From positions 1 through 6,476 of the forward strand of contig CALFIV010000023.1 in NCBI GenBank assembly GCA_937877295.1: 6,476 bases of DNA, read 5' to 3'. The stretch is from an uncultured Clostridia bacterium (GTDB lineage Bacteria; Bacillota_A; Clostridia; Christensenellales; CAG-138). This document shows positions 1 to 5,312 of this stretch, piece after piece. Both the position numbers and the translations under genes were made by a program. The notes beneath the pieces are model-generated. The model did no database searches and was not told where the DNA came from. It saw only the letters and a program-made list of their open reading frames with translations. Each line of letters starts with the position of its first letter. Positions within the stretch are counted from its first letter, which is position 1.

Positions 1-72
1 CTGGCGGTTCACGGCGCGGACGCCGCGGCAAGCGAGCGCACGGTCGCGGCATGGGCGAAAACGCAGGCATGA
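1..72 (+). CDS. C-terminal end of a probable flavodoxin (partial, 5' end outside window)
   Basis: Reading frame 1 is open from the first base and ends at TGA (70-72), giving 23 residues that begin LAVHGADAA and end VAAWAKTQA. The HGADAA stretch followed about eight residues later by V-x-x-W is what I recall from the last strand and helix of short-chain flavodoxins of Clostridia, FMN-binding electron carriers in the cytoplasm. Only the tail is present, so no FMN-binding loop can be checked. The stop overlaps the next gene's start as ATGA, which points to an operon with translational coupling. A redox carrier would fit the ferredoxin-tailed reductase further down. The product name is tentative; that a coding region ends here is much more secure. 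Confidence 0.5.
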   Translation: MAVHGADAAASERTVAAWAKTQA

Positions 73-434
73 CGGATCAGGAACAGGTCGAGCGGCTGTA
101 CCGCGACAATGCCGCCATGGTCAAAAAGGACCGCGCAGCGCTCGAACGCGTGCATGACGATTCCTTTGTGCTTGTTCACATGACAGGCATGCGTCAGTGT
201 AAAAAGGTGTACATTGACAGCATCATGGACGGCACGCTGAACTACTTTTCGGAGCAGACGGAGTCGCTCGAGATCTCAGTGCAGGGCGATACGGCGCGTA
301 TGAAAGGGCATAGCCGCGTTGCGACGGCAGTGTTCGGCGGCGGCAGGCATACGTGGCGGCTTGCGCTTGACTTTACAATCAAAAAGACGGACGGCGTCTG
401 GAAGCTGACAAGCGCCGCCGCGTCGACCTATTGA
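69..434 (+). CDS. Small NTF2-like / DUF4440 (SnoaL-fold) protein
   Basis: A 121-residue protein starting MTDQEQVERLYRD. An N-terminal helix carries the pattern L-x(2)-D-x(8)-D-x(2)-A-L, then HDDSFVLVHMTG, then a run of strands ending in a W-K-L-T strand. This is the alpha+beta cone layout of the NTF2-like superfamily (DUF4440/SnoaL-like), and 120-130 residues is the usual length. Members may bind or isomerise small ligands, but no substrate can be inferred here. A start at 51 in the same frame is possible. I prefer 69 because its ATG overlaps the upstream stop as ATGA, and the six extra residues (MGENAG) lie inside the flavodoxin-like frame with no ribosome binding site before them. It sits 22 bp ahead of the aldo/keto reductase and is probably co-transcribed with it. 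Fold call fairly confident, function unknown. Confidence 0.7.
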   Translation: MTDQEQVERLYRDNAAMVKKDRAALERVHDDSFVLVHMTGMRQCKKVYIDSIMDGTLNYFSEQTESLEISVQGDTARMKGHSRVATAVFGGGRHTWRLALDFTIKKTDGVWKLTSAAASTY

Positions 435-456
435 AATACAGAAAGCAGGAGAAGGT

Positions 457-1605
457 ATGGATTACAGAAATCTGGGGAACACGGGACTTTCGGTTTCCGT
501 GATCGGCATGGGCTGCGAAGGCATGAATGAGGAGCAATACGGCATGGCCGCAAAGCTGTTCGACGCGGCGGAACGGCTCGGGATCAACTATTTCGACCTC
601 TACGCGTCCGATCCGGGACTGCGCTCCGCAATCGGCAGTGCGCTGCAGGGCAGGCGCGACAAATTCATCATTCAGTCGCATCTTTGCTCGGTCTGGAAGG
701 ACGGGCAGTATTGCCGCACGCGCGACCTCGAAGAGACCAAACAAGGCTTTGCGGAAATGCTGCAGCTTCTGAAAACGGACCATATCGACGTCGGCATGAT
801 CCACTATTGCGACGCGATGTCCGACTGGGAGGAGATCGTAAGAAACGGCATCCTCGATTATGCGCGTGAGCTGAAGGCGGAGGGACGCATCCGCCACATC
901 GGGCTTTCGAGCCACAATCCGCTGGTTGCGGAACGCGCGGTCAAAGAGGGCGGGATCGAGGTTTTGATGTTCTCGGTCAATCCGTGCTACGATCTGCAGC
1001 CCGCCAACGAGGACGTGGAACAGCTTTGGAGCGACGACGCTTATGCGAAGGTGCTGACCAACATGAACCCCGACCGGCAAAGACTGTATGAAACCTGCGA
1101 GCGTCTGAGCGTCGGCATAACGGTCATGAAGGCGTTTGCGGGCGGCGACCTCTTAAACGCCGAGCTTTCGCCTGCGGGCGTGGCGCTCTCGGCGCACCAA
1201 TGCATTGCCTATGCGCTGTCGCGTCCCGCGGTGTCGGTCGTGCTGGCAGGCGCACATACGGTCGAACAGCTCGAGGAGAGCGCGGCGTTTTGCGACGCGT
1301 GTGAAGAGGACTGCGACTATGCCGCAGCGCTGGCGTCGTTCCCGCGTATTCATTGGGAAGGACACTGCATGTACTGCAGCCATTGCGCGCCGTGCCCGAT
1401 GGAGATCAGCGTGGCGGACGTCACCAAGTTCCTGAACCTTGCGCAGACGCAGCCGACCGTGCCGGAGACCGTGCGCGAGCATTATAAAGCGCTTGAGCAT
1501 CATGCGGAGGAGTGCATCCAATGCGGTTCGTGCGAAACCCGCTGTCCGTTCGGCGTTTCGATCCGCGAGAACATGCAAAAAGCCGTCGAGGTGTTTGGAT
1601 ACTGA
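457..1605 (+). CDS. Aldo/keto reductase with C-terminal 2[4Fe-4S] ferredoxin domain (AKR1)
   Basis: A 382-residue cytoplasmic oxidoreductase. Residues 1-290 form the aldo/keto reductase TIM barrel: N-terminal YRNLGNTGLSVSVIGMG, NYFDLY around residue 47, MIHYCD around 116, IRHIGLSSHNP near 150, and a C-terminal VSVVLAGA strand of the cofactor-binding side. Residues 304-363 hold two cysteine sets, C304/C307/C310/C313-Pro and C353/C356/C359/C363-Pro, as expected for two [4Fe-4S] clusters. The arrangement matches the ferredoxin-tailed family COG1453. Of the usual catalytic tetrad, Asp47 and His116 are present, but the Tyr position appears to be Asp52 and the Lys position Gln73, so ordinary NADPH carbonyl reduction is doubtful. 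The start has a good site (AGGAGAAGGT) just upstream. It is the last gene of the plus-strand cluster and is followed 11 bp later by a hairpin repeat. Domain architecture is secure; the substrate is unknown. Confidence 0.9.
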   Translation: MDYRNLGNTGLSVSVIGMGCEGMNEEQYGMAAKLFDAAERLGINYFDLYASDPGLRSAIGSALQGRRDKFIIQSHLCSVWKDGQYCRTRDLEETKQGFAEMLQLLKTDHIDVGMIHYCDAMSDWEEIVRNGILDYARELKAEGRIRHIGLSSHNPLVAERAVKEGGIEVLMFSVNPCYDLQPANEDVEQLWSDDAYAKVLTNMNPDRQRLYETCERLSVGITVMKAFAGGDLLNAELSPAGVALSAHQCIAYALSRPAVSVVLAGAHTVEQLEESAAFCDACEEDCDYAAALASFPRIHWEGHCMYCSHCAPCPMEISVADVTKFLNLAQTQPTVPETVREHYKALEHHAEECIQCGSCETRCPFGVSIRENMQKAVEVFGY

Positions 1606-1616
1606 ACGGAAACAAG

Positions 1617-1765
1617 AACAGGGGCTGTTAGAGAAGTCCGGAAGGTGTCATCCTGAGGAACATTTATGTGACGAAGAATCTTAAAAAGCTATGGGTTTAC
1701 TGCTGCTTTGAAAAGATTCTTCGCCAAAGGCTCAGAATGACAGGACTTCTTTAACAGTCCCTGTT
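1617..1765. repeat. Long nested hairpin repeat, copy 1 (MITE-like, in convergent gap)
   Basis: An imperfect palindrome with three nested arm pairs. The outer arms 1617-1639 and 1743-1765 pair over 23 bp, and both non-Watson-Crick positions are G.U in a plus-strand transcript. The middle arms 1646-1657 (TGTCATCCTGAG) and 1731-1742 match at 11 of 12. The inner arms 1672-1682 and 1713-1723 (CGAAGAATCTT and complement) match perfectly. The loop is about 30 bases. A second copy in the same orientation lies at 5162-5307. It begins 11 bp after the AKR1 stop and ends 15 bp before the endonuclease stop, so it fills the gap between converging genes and may act as a transcription barrier for both. No clear T-tract follows on the plus side, so termination is less certain than for copy 2. 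I see no target-site duplication. Probably a non-autonomous mobile or REP-like element. Confidence 0.8.
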
Positions 1766-1780
1766 GTGATGCTTGACCTG

Positions 1781-2509
1781 TTAATGCTTATCGTACAGGC
1801 TCTTGATATCGTTCCATCTCGGGAAATCAATGTCCGTGCCGTAATGGTTTTTGTAGCTTCGTTTGAATCGGTTTTTCCATTGCGCGCCGAGCGCGTGCGT
1901 CTCGGGGTTCTGATAGATCGTTTCCTCAAACGCGGCAAGATAGTGCTCCTTGGAAGCGAATACTTTGTTGTTTCCTCTGGTCGTATACCAGTTTCCCGGA
2001 CGCATCTTTTGCAGAATGCCGTTCTTGTACTGCACGGTGATGGGCCAGTTGTCCATGGTTTTGGTGATCTCCCAGATCTTTTTGAGCCATAGATCCAAAA
2101 TTACGACGTCGCCCGTCTTCTCGTCCATTTTGTAGCCGAAGATCAGAAAGTCGGTATCGAGATGATACGGATGCTCAATGAGCTCGTTGACGAACGCTTT
2201 GAAATCCGCAATATCAAAGGCAGGGCTTGATTCCCGGTCGAACGCTTTGATCTCAAGGAGATGCTCGGCGTGATTGTCGGGATTGAGAAAGACGTCCGGC
2301 GGCATCTGCGTATTGGGATTCGGATCGAATTCGACGCCTCTTGCAACCAGCCAGCCTTCCAGCCATTCCTGAACGATATTTCCGACGATGTCTTTTCGCT
2401 TTACGATGATGCTGACGTTGCCCAAATGAAACCGGATTTGTCCCTTCAACGACCGGATGTCGTCTTCAAGGATGAGTTTGTCATAAATTTGCTTTGCGGT
2501 CAGACGCAT
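1781..2509 (-). CDS. Type II restriction endonuclease, NgoBV/NlaIV-like (predicted target GGNNCC)
   Basis: A 242-residue protein starting MRLTAKQIYDKL. It carries a PD-(D/E)XK nuclease core: Glu48 in a helix (VGNIVQEWLEGWL), Pro71-Asp72 in NPNTQMPPDVFL, and Glu86-Ile87-Lys88 in HLLEIKAFD, which should bind the metal ions and cut double-stranded DNA. The TQMPPD and LLEIKAF...FDIADF segments, with the later LWLKKIWEIT and RPGNWY, resemble what I remember of the NgoBV endonuclease family, which cleaves GGNNCC. I chose the start at 2509 rather than the in-frame ATG at 2530 because AAAGGAGAGG lies 8 bases before it and because the family, as I recall, begins this way. It overlaps the end of the methyltransferase gene by 29 bp, so modification is translated first and the nuclease is probably coupled to it. 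Sampled GC is about 45 percent, lower than the neighbours. Nuclease role very likely; specificity rests on recall plus site depletion in this window. Confidence 0.82.
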   Translation of the reverse strand: MRLTAKQIYDKLILEDDIRSLKGQIRFHLGNVSIIVKRKDIVGNIVQEWLEGWLVARGVEFDPNPNTQMPPDVFLNPDNHAEHLLEIKAFDRESSPAFDIADFKAFVNELIEHPYHLDTDFLIFGYKMDEKTGDVVILDLWLKKIWEITKTMDNWPITVQYKNGILQKMRPGNWYTTRGNNKVFASKEHYLAAFEETIYQNPETHALGAQWKNRFKRSYKNHYGTDIDFPRWNDIKSLYDKH

Positions 2510-3806
2510 TGACTTTGCCTCTCCTTTCATGGATCTTCAGAAGTCGCTCACTTACTTCGCGGATCACCGGAACAACAACCGTGTTCCCCAACAGATCAAA
2601 CCCGTCGGCCTGATCAACGTCCAGCAAGAAATCGTCCGGATACCCGAACAGCCGCAATCCTTCCCGCAGGCTGAGCCGTCGTATGCCTTTGCCGTCCGGA
2701 ACGTACAGATGCTGCATATCCATGGCGACCAATGTCGGAGCGATGCCTTTGGGGTCAAGGATTTTTGACACCTCGTACGACATTTTTCCGGCGACAATGT
2801 TGTACCCCACGGGAAGCTGCTCGTCTTGTATCCGCTGTCCGTTGGGCAGTTTCTTTTTGGGATGCTCCTTTACAACATACCGTTTTTCGGCAAGATCGTC
2901 CAACATGGATTCCAGATCGGGATCTGCGCCCCAGAAAGACCGGATCATATCCAAGGTCAGCGGCATGCCGTCCATCCAGTCGATTCCGTAGGCAAGCGCC
3001 CATTTCCTCTTACGACGTTCCGTCATCATCACGGACAGCAGCTCACGCTGTTTCGGCGTGACAGGCCCCTTCATTTCGACGTCCCACGAATGGATGTTGT
3101 TTTCTCCGCCGCGCTTATCCTTGACAGATTTCCCGGTCAATTGCTCCACGGAATAGTATTGCAGAAGCCGGTTGACAAACGGATGATCCGAAACCGGCAG
3201 ACCGTGCTCCAATACGCTGCCGAGTGTATCGTGCTTGACCGGGAACTCTTTGATATCCGGTTTCTGCTTTTTTGAACCGACAATATAGACCCTTTTGCGA
3301 TCCTGCGGAACGCCGAAGTCCTTTGCGTTGAGCACGTTCCACGAAACCTGATAGCCGAGGTCCTCCAGCGTTTTCAGAATGATCGACAGCGTGCGTCCCG
3401 TTTCGTCCTTCGGGTTCTGCCGGTCGTGATTCACCAGACCTTCTACATTTTCCAGAACAAAGCCTTTGGGCTTCTTTTTTTTCAGGATTCTGGCGACTTC
3501 AAAGAAGAGCGTGCCGCGCGTGTCTTCGAAGCCGAGCCGTTTTCCGGCCGCGCTGAACGCCTGACAGGGGAAACCTGCAAGCAGATAGTCAAAACGGGGG
3601 ATCTCCGATTCCTTGATCTTCGTGATGTCTCCGAAGACGGGTTCTCCGGGATGATTCTGCTGCAGAACGGAGACGGCGGATTCTTTGATTTCCGAGGTAA
3701 AAACGCATTCGCAAGCAAGACCGCGCGCTGCGCAGGCCAGCTCAAAGCCCTTGCGGATGCCCCCGATCCCTGCAAATAAATCAATGAATGTGATTGGTTT
3801 TGCCAT
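2481..3806 (-). CDS. DNA (cytosine-5)-methyltransferase of a Type II R-M system
   Basis: A 441-residue enzyme that transfers a methyl group from S-adenosylmethionine to C5 of cytosine in DNA, protecting host sites from the adjacent endonuclease. The motifs are in canonical order. Motif I is DLFAGIGGIRKGFE (residues 9-22). Motif IV is GFPCQAFS with catalytic Cys81. Motif VI is ENVEGL with Glu119. Motif VIII is QDRKRVYIVG (168-177). A target-recognition region spans about 190-370. RLSLREGLRLFGYPDDF (377-393) and motif X GNTVVVPV (407-414) close the fold. There is no N-terminal helix-turn-helix extension, since motif I begins at residue 9. The start is supported by GGAGGAAG 4 bases before ATG. 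An 8-bp hairpin abuts that site and may control expression. It is first in the two-gene operon, so protection precedes cutting. By partnership with the NgoBV-like nuclease, GGNNCC is the likely target; the sequence alone does not prove this. Confidence 0.95.
   Translation of the reverse strand: MAKPITFIDLFAGIGGIRKGFELACAARGLACECVFTSEIKESAVSVLQQNHPGEPVFGDITKIKESEIPRFDYLLAGFPCQAFSAAGKRLGFEDTRGTLFFEVARILKKKKPKGFVLENVEGLVNHDRQNPKDETGRTLSIILKTLEDLGYQVSWNVLNAKDFGVPQDRKRVYIVGSKKQKPDIKEFPVKHDTLGSVLEHGLPVSDHPFVNRLLQYYSVEQLTGKSVKDKRGGENNIHSWDVEMKGPVTPKQRELLSVMMTERRKRKWALAYGIDWMDGMPLTLDMIRSFWGADPDLESMLDDLAEKRYVVKEHPKKKLPNGQRIQDEQLPVGYNIVAGKMSYEVSKILDPKGIAPTLVAMDMQHLYVPDGKGIRRLSLREGLRLFGYPDDFLLDVDQADGFDLLGNTVVVPVIREVSERLLKIHERRGKVNASDRKANL
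2518..2527 (-). promoter_or_regulatory. Ribosome binding site for the endonuclease, inside the methyltransferase gene
   Basis: On the minus strand this reads AAAGGAGAGG, ending 8 bases before the ATG at 2509. It decides the start: the alternative ATG at 2530 is preceded by CTTCTGAAGATCC, a poor site. Because the site lies within the last codons of the methyltransferase, ribosomes finishing that gene pass straight over it, which suits coupled or re-initiated translation. Confidence 0.7.
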
Positions 3807-3818
3807 CTTGCTTCCTCC

Positions 3819-3847
3819 GGTTCGGGAACAGCAGAAAACCCCGAACC
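3819..3847 (-). promoter_or_regulatory. Perfect 8-bp inverted repeat abutting the methyltransferase ribosome binding site
   Basis: On the minus strand GGTTCGGG, a 13-base loop, then CCCGAACC, immediately followed by the GGAGGAAG Shine-Dalgarno site. It lies inside the predicted 5' leader. In RNA it would be a GC-rich stem stacked against the ribosome binding site; as DNA it could be an operator downstream of the promoter. The flanking position 3818/3848 does not pair, so the stem is exactly 8 bp. Pairing is directly visible; a regulatory role is inferred. Confidence 0.55.
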
Positions 3848-3862
3848 TTCCACGATGCTTTC

Positions 3863-3891
3863 ATAGTATCACAAATGCAACAAAAAGTCGA
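3863..3891 (-). promoter_or_regulatory. Candidate promoter of the methyltransferase-endonuclease operon
   Basis: On the minus strand the -35 element is TCGACT (4 of 6) at 3886-3891, followed by a 17-base spacer and the -10 element TACTAT (4 of 6) at 3863-3868. The -10 is preceded by TGA, an extended -10 (TGn) that often compensates for weaker hexamers. Transcription would begin near 3856, giving a leader of about 50 bases that contains the hairpin and the ribosome binding site. The match is moderate, so other start sites in this AT-rich stretch cannot be excluded. Confidence 0.4.
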
Positions 3892-3943
3892 TAAAAAATA
3901 ATGCGCTTTTTACACGCACGGCTCTCCCGACGCAAAAGATCGT

Positions 3944-3972
3944 TTGACAGATCGCGCCTAAACCAATACAAT
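3944..3972 (+). promoter_or_regulatory. Near-consensus sigma-A promoter for AKR2
   Basis: TTGACA at 3944-3949 is a perfect -35 element, the spacer is 17 bases, and TACAAT at 3967-3972 matches the -10 consensus at 5 of 6. The predicted start is near 3979, leaving a leader of about 29 bases that contains GGAGG at 3996-4000, 7 bases ahead of the AKR2 ATG. I see no obvious operator palindrome over it, so strong basal expression is plausible. It points away from the methyltransferase promoter, whose -35 element is about 52 bases away. Confidence 0.8.
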
Positions 3973-4007
3973 AAAAAAGCAAGCACAGAGAAGACGGAGG
4001 ACAGTTC

Positions 4008-5156
4008 ATGAAGCAAAATCCCTTTTTCCCGGAGATCCGCGGCAATTTCGGTTTCGGCTGTATGCGTTTGCCGATGAAGGACGGCAACGTCGATTATGAC
4101 GAGTTTTGCCGCATGGCCGACGCGTTCATCGACGCGGGCTTTAACTATTTTGACACCGCGCACGGCTATATCAACGGGCTGAGCGAGACGGCGATCCGCG
4201 ACTGCGTGGCGAAGCGCTACGACCGCAGCCGTTTCCTGCTGACCGATAAGCTCACCGATCCATACTTCAAAAAGCAGGAGGACATCCGGCCGTTCTTTGA
4301 AAGCCAGCTCAAAGCGTGCGGCGTGGAGTATTTCGATTTCTATCTGATGCACGCGCAGGACCGCAACAACTATCAGAAGTTCACGCGGTGCAGGGCGTAT
4401 GAGACCGCGTACGCGCTCAAGGAAGAAGGCCTGATTCGGCATTTCGGCATCTCGTTCCACGACAAGACGGAGGTGCTCGATCACATTCTTACGGAGCATC
4501 CCGAGATCGAGATCGTGCAGATCCAGTTCAACTATGTGGATTATGAGGACGCTTCGGTCGAGAGCCGCAAGGTCTACGAGGTCTGTGAAAAGCATCAGAA
4601 GCCCGTGATCGTCATGGAGCCGGTCAAGGGCGGCAGCCTTGTGAACCTGCCTGCGGAAGCGGACCGGATTCTGCGGGATCTGAACGGCGGCAGCAACGCA
4701 AGCTACGCCATCCGTTTTGCGGCAAGCTTTCCGCAGATGGCGATGGTGCTGTCCGGCATGAGCAACATGGAACAAATGGCCGACAACATCTCCGCCATGA
4801 AGGACTTCGAACCGCTTTCCGAAACGGAGTTCGACGCCGTGCGCCGGGTGTGCGGCGTGTTCAACAGCCTCAATCTGATTCCGTGTACCGCCTGCCGCTA
4901 CTGTGTCGACGAGAACAAGTGCCCGAAGAACATCCGCATTCCGGATATCTTTTCCACGCGCAACTCGTATGAGGCATTCCATAACTGGAACGCGAAGTTC
5001 TATTATCACGGTGTTGTGACCGGCGAAGAACACGGCAAAGCGTCCGACTGCATCAAGTGCGGCAAGTGTGAAAAGGTCTGTCCGCAGCATTTGCCGATCC
5101 GGAAGCTGCTTACACAGGTTGCGGAAACGTTCGAAAAGAAAAAGGAAGACGACTAA
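4008..5156 (+). CDS. Aldo/keto reductase with C-terminal 2[4Fe-4S] ferredoxin domain (AKR2)
   Basis: A 382-residue cytoplasmic oxidoreductase of the ferredoxin-tailed aldo/keto reductase type (COG1453-like). The barrel opens with GNFGFGCMRLP and carries the full catalytic tetrad: Asp49 and Tyr54 in YFDTAHGYINGLSE, Lys81 in LLTDKL, His115 in YLMHAQD. VMEPVKGGSL near residue 204 and the MVLSGMSNMEQM strand near 247 are typical of the family. The tail has C293/C296/C299/C305-Pro and C348/C351/C354/C358-Pro, two [4Fe-4S] sets that could pass electrons between a ferredoxin or flavodoxin and the active site. It has its own strong promoter and a GGAGG site, divergent from the methyltransferase. It has the same length and layout as AKR1 but low sequence similarity, so it is a distant paralogue and not a recent duplicate. 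It ends 5 bp before repeat copy 2. Substrate unknown. Confidence 0.92.
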   Translation: MKQNPFFPEIRGNFGFGCMRLPMKDGNVDYDEFCRMADAFIDAGFNYFDTAHGYINGLSETAIRDCVAKRYDRSRFLLTDKLTDPYFKKQEDIRPFFESQLKACGVEYFDFYLMHAQDRNNYQKFTRCRAYETAYALKEEGLIRHFGISFHDKTEVLDHILTEHPEIEIVQIQFNYVDYEDASVESRKVYEVCEKHQKPVIVMEPVKGGSLVNLPAEADRILRDLNGGSNASYAIRFAASFPQMAMVLSGMSNMEQMADNISAMKDFEPLSETEFDAVRRVCGVFNSLNLIPCTACRYCVDENKCPKNIRIPDIFSTRNSYEAFHNWNAKFYYHGVVTGEEHGKASDCIKCGKCEKVCPQHLPIRKLLTQVAETFEKKKEDD

Positions 5157-5160
5157 GCAC

Positions 5161-5307
5161 AAAAAGGGGCTGTTAAAAAGTCCAAAACATGTCATCCTGA
5201 GAAACCTGTTTCGAAGGATCGCTGAGCGAAAAGCCTTGTTTTTATCTTACGTTCGGAGATTCTTCGCCTTAAAGCTCAGAATGACAGACTTTTTAACAGC
5301 CCCTTTT
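5161..5307. terminator. Probable bidirectional terminator formed by repeat copy 2
   Basis: The outer stem has a GGGGC/GCCCC base flanked by AAAAA on the left (5161-5165) and TTTT on the right (5304-5307), so transcripts from either strand end the hairpin with a U-run. It begins 4-5 bp after the AKR2 stop and ends 5 bp before the stop of the converging DUF5131 gene, exactly where a shared terminator is needed. The stem is longer and more interrupted than a textbook terminator, so its efficiency is uncertain. Confidence 0.55.
5162..5307. repeat. Long nested hairpin repeat, copy 2 (MITE-like, in convergent gap)
   Basis: The terminal arms 5162-5182 and 5287-5307 form a perfect 21-bp inverted repeat (GGGGCTGTTAAAAAGTC core). 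Next inside, 5190-5201 (TGTCATCCTGAG) and 5275-5286 match at 11 of 12, and 5212-5220 with 5258-5266 match at 8 of 9. Same orientation, near-identical length and same nested plan as copy 1; the ends are conserved and the centre has diverged. The terminal sequence recalls the ends of some insertion sequences, which suggests a non-autonomous element, but no transposase or target duplication is seen. Short reading frames across it are artefacts of the repeat. Confidence 0.85.
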
Positions 5308-5312
5308 CCGTT

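Noticed and set aside
51..68. Upstream ATG start for the NTF2-like gene
   Set aside because: No ribosome binding site precedes it, and the ATG at 69 overlaps the preceding stop codon as ATGA.
379..1080. A 233-codon open frame on the minus strand opposite AKR1
   Set aside because: A shadow of a GC-rich gene. AKR1 has clear barrel and Fe-S motifs on the plus strand, and this frame shows none.
1439..1684. An 81-codon plus-strand frame ending in repeat copy 1
   Set aside because: It overlaps the Fe-S tail of AKR1 in another frame and ends in repeat-derived residues.
1617..1765. Repeat copies as CRISPR or attachment sites
   Set aside because: Only two copies, 3.5 kb apart, with internal palindromes and no regular spacers, and no integrase or transposase in the window.
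2510..2530. Upstream ATG (2530) as the endonuclease start
   Set aside because: These bases contain the strong AAAGGAGAGG site serving the ATG at 2509, and the ATG at 2530 has a poor site of its own.
3861..5195. A 444-codon open frame on the minus strand opposite AKR2
   Set aside because: It mirrors AKR2 codon structure, runs through the AKR2 promoter region and repeat copy 2, and shows no recognisable domain. AKR2 on the other strand has full family motifs and a strong ribosome binding site.
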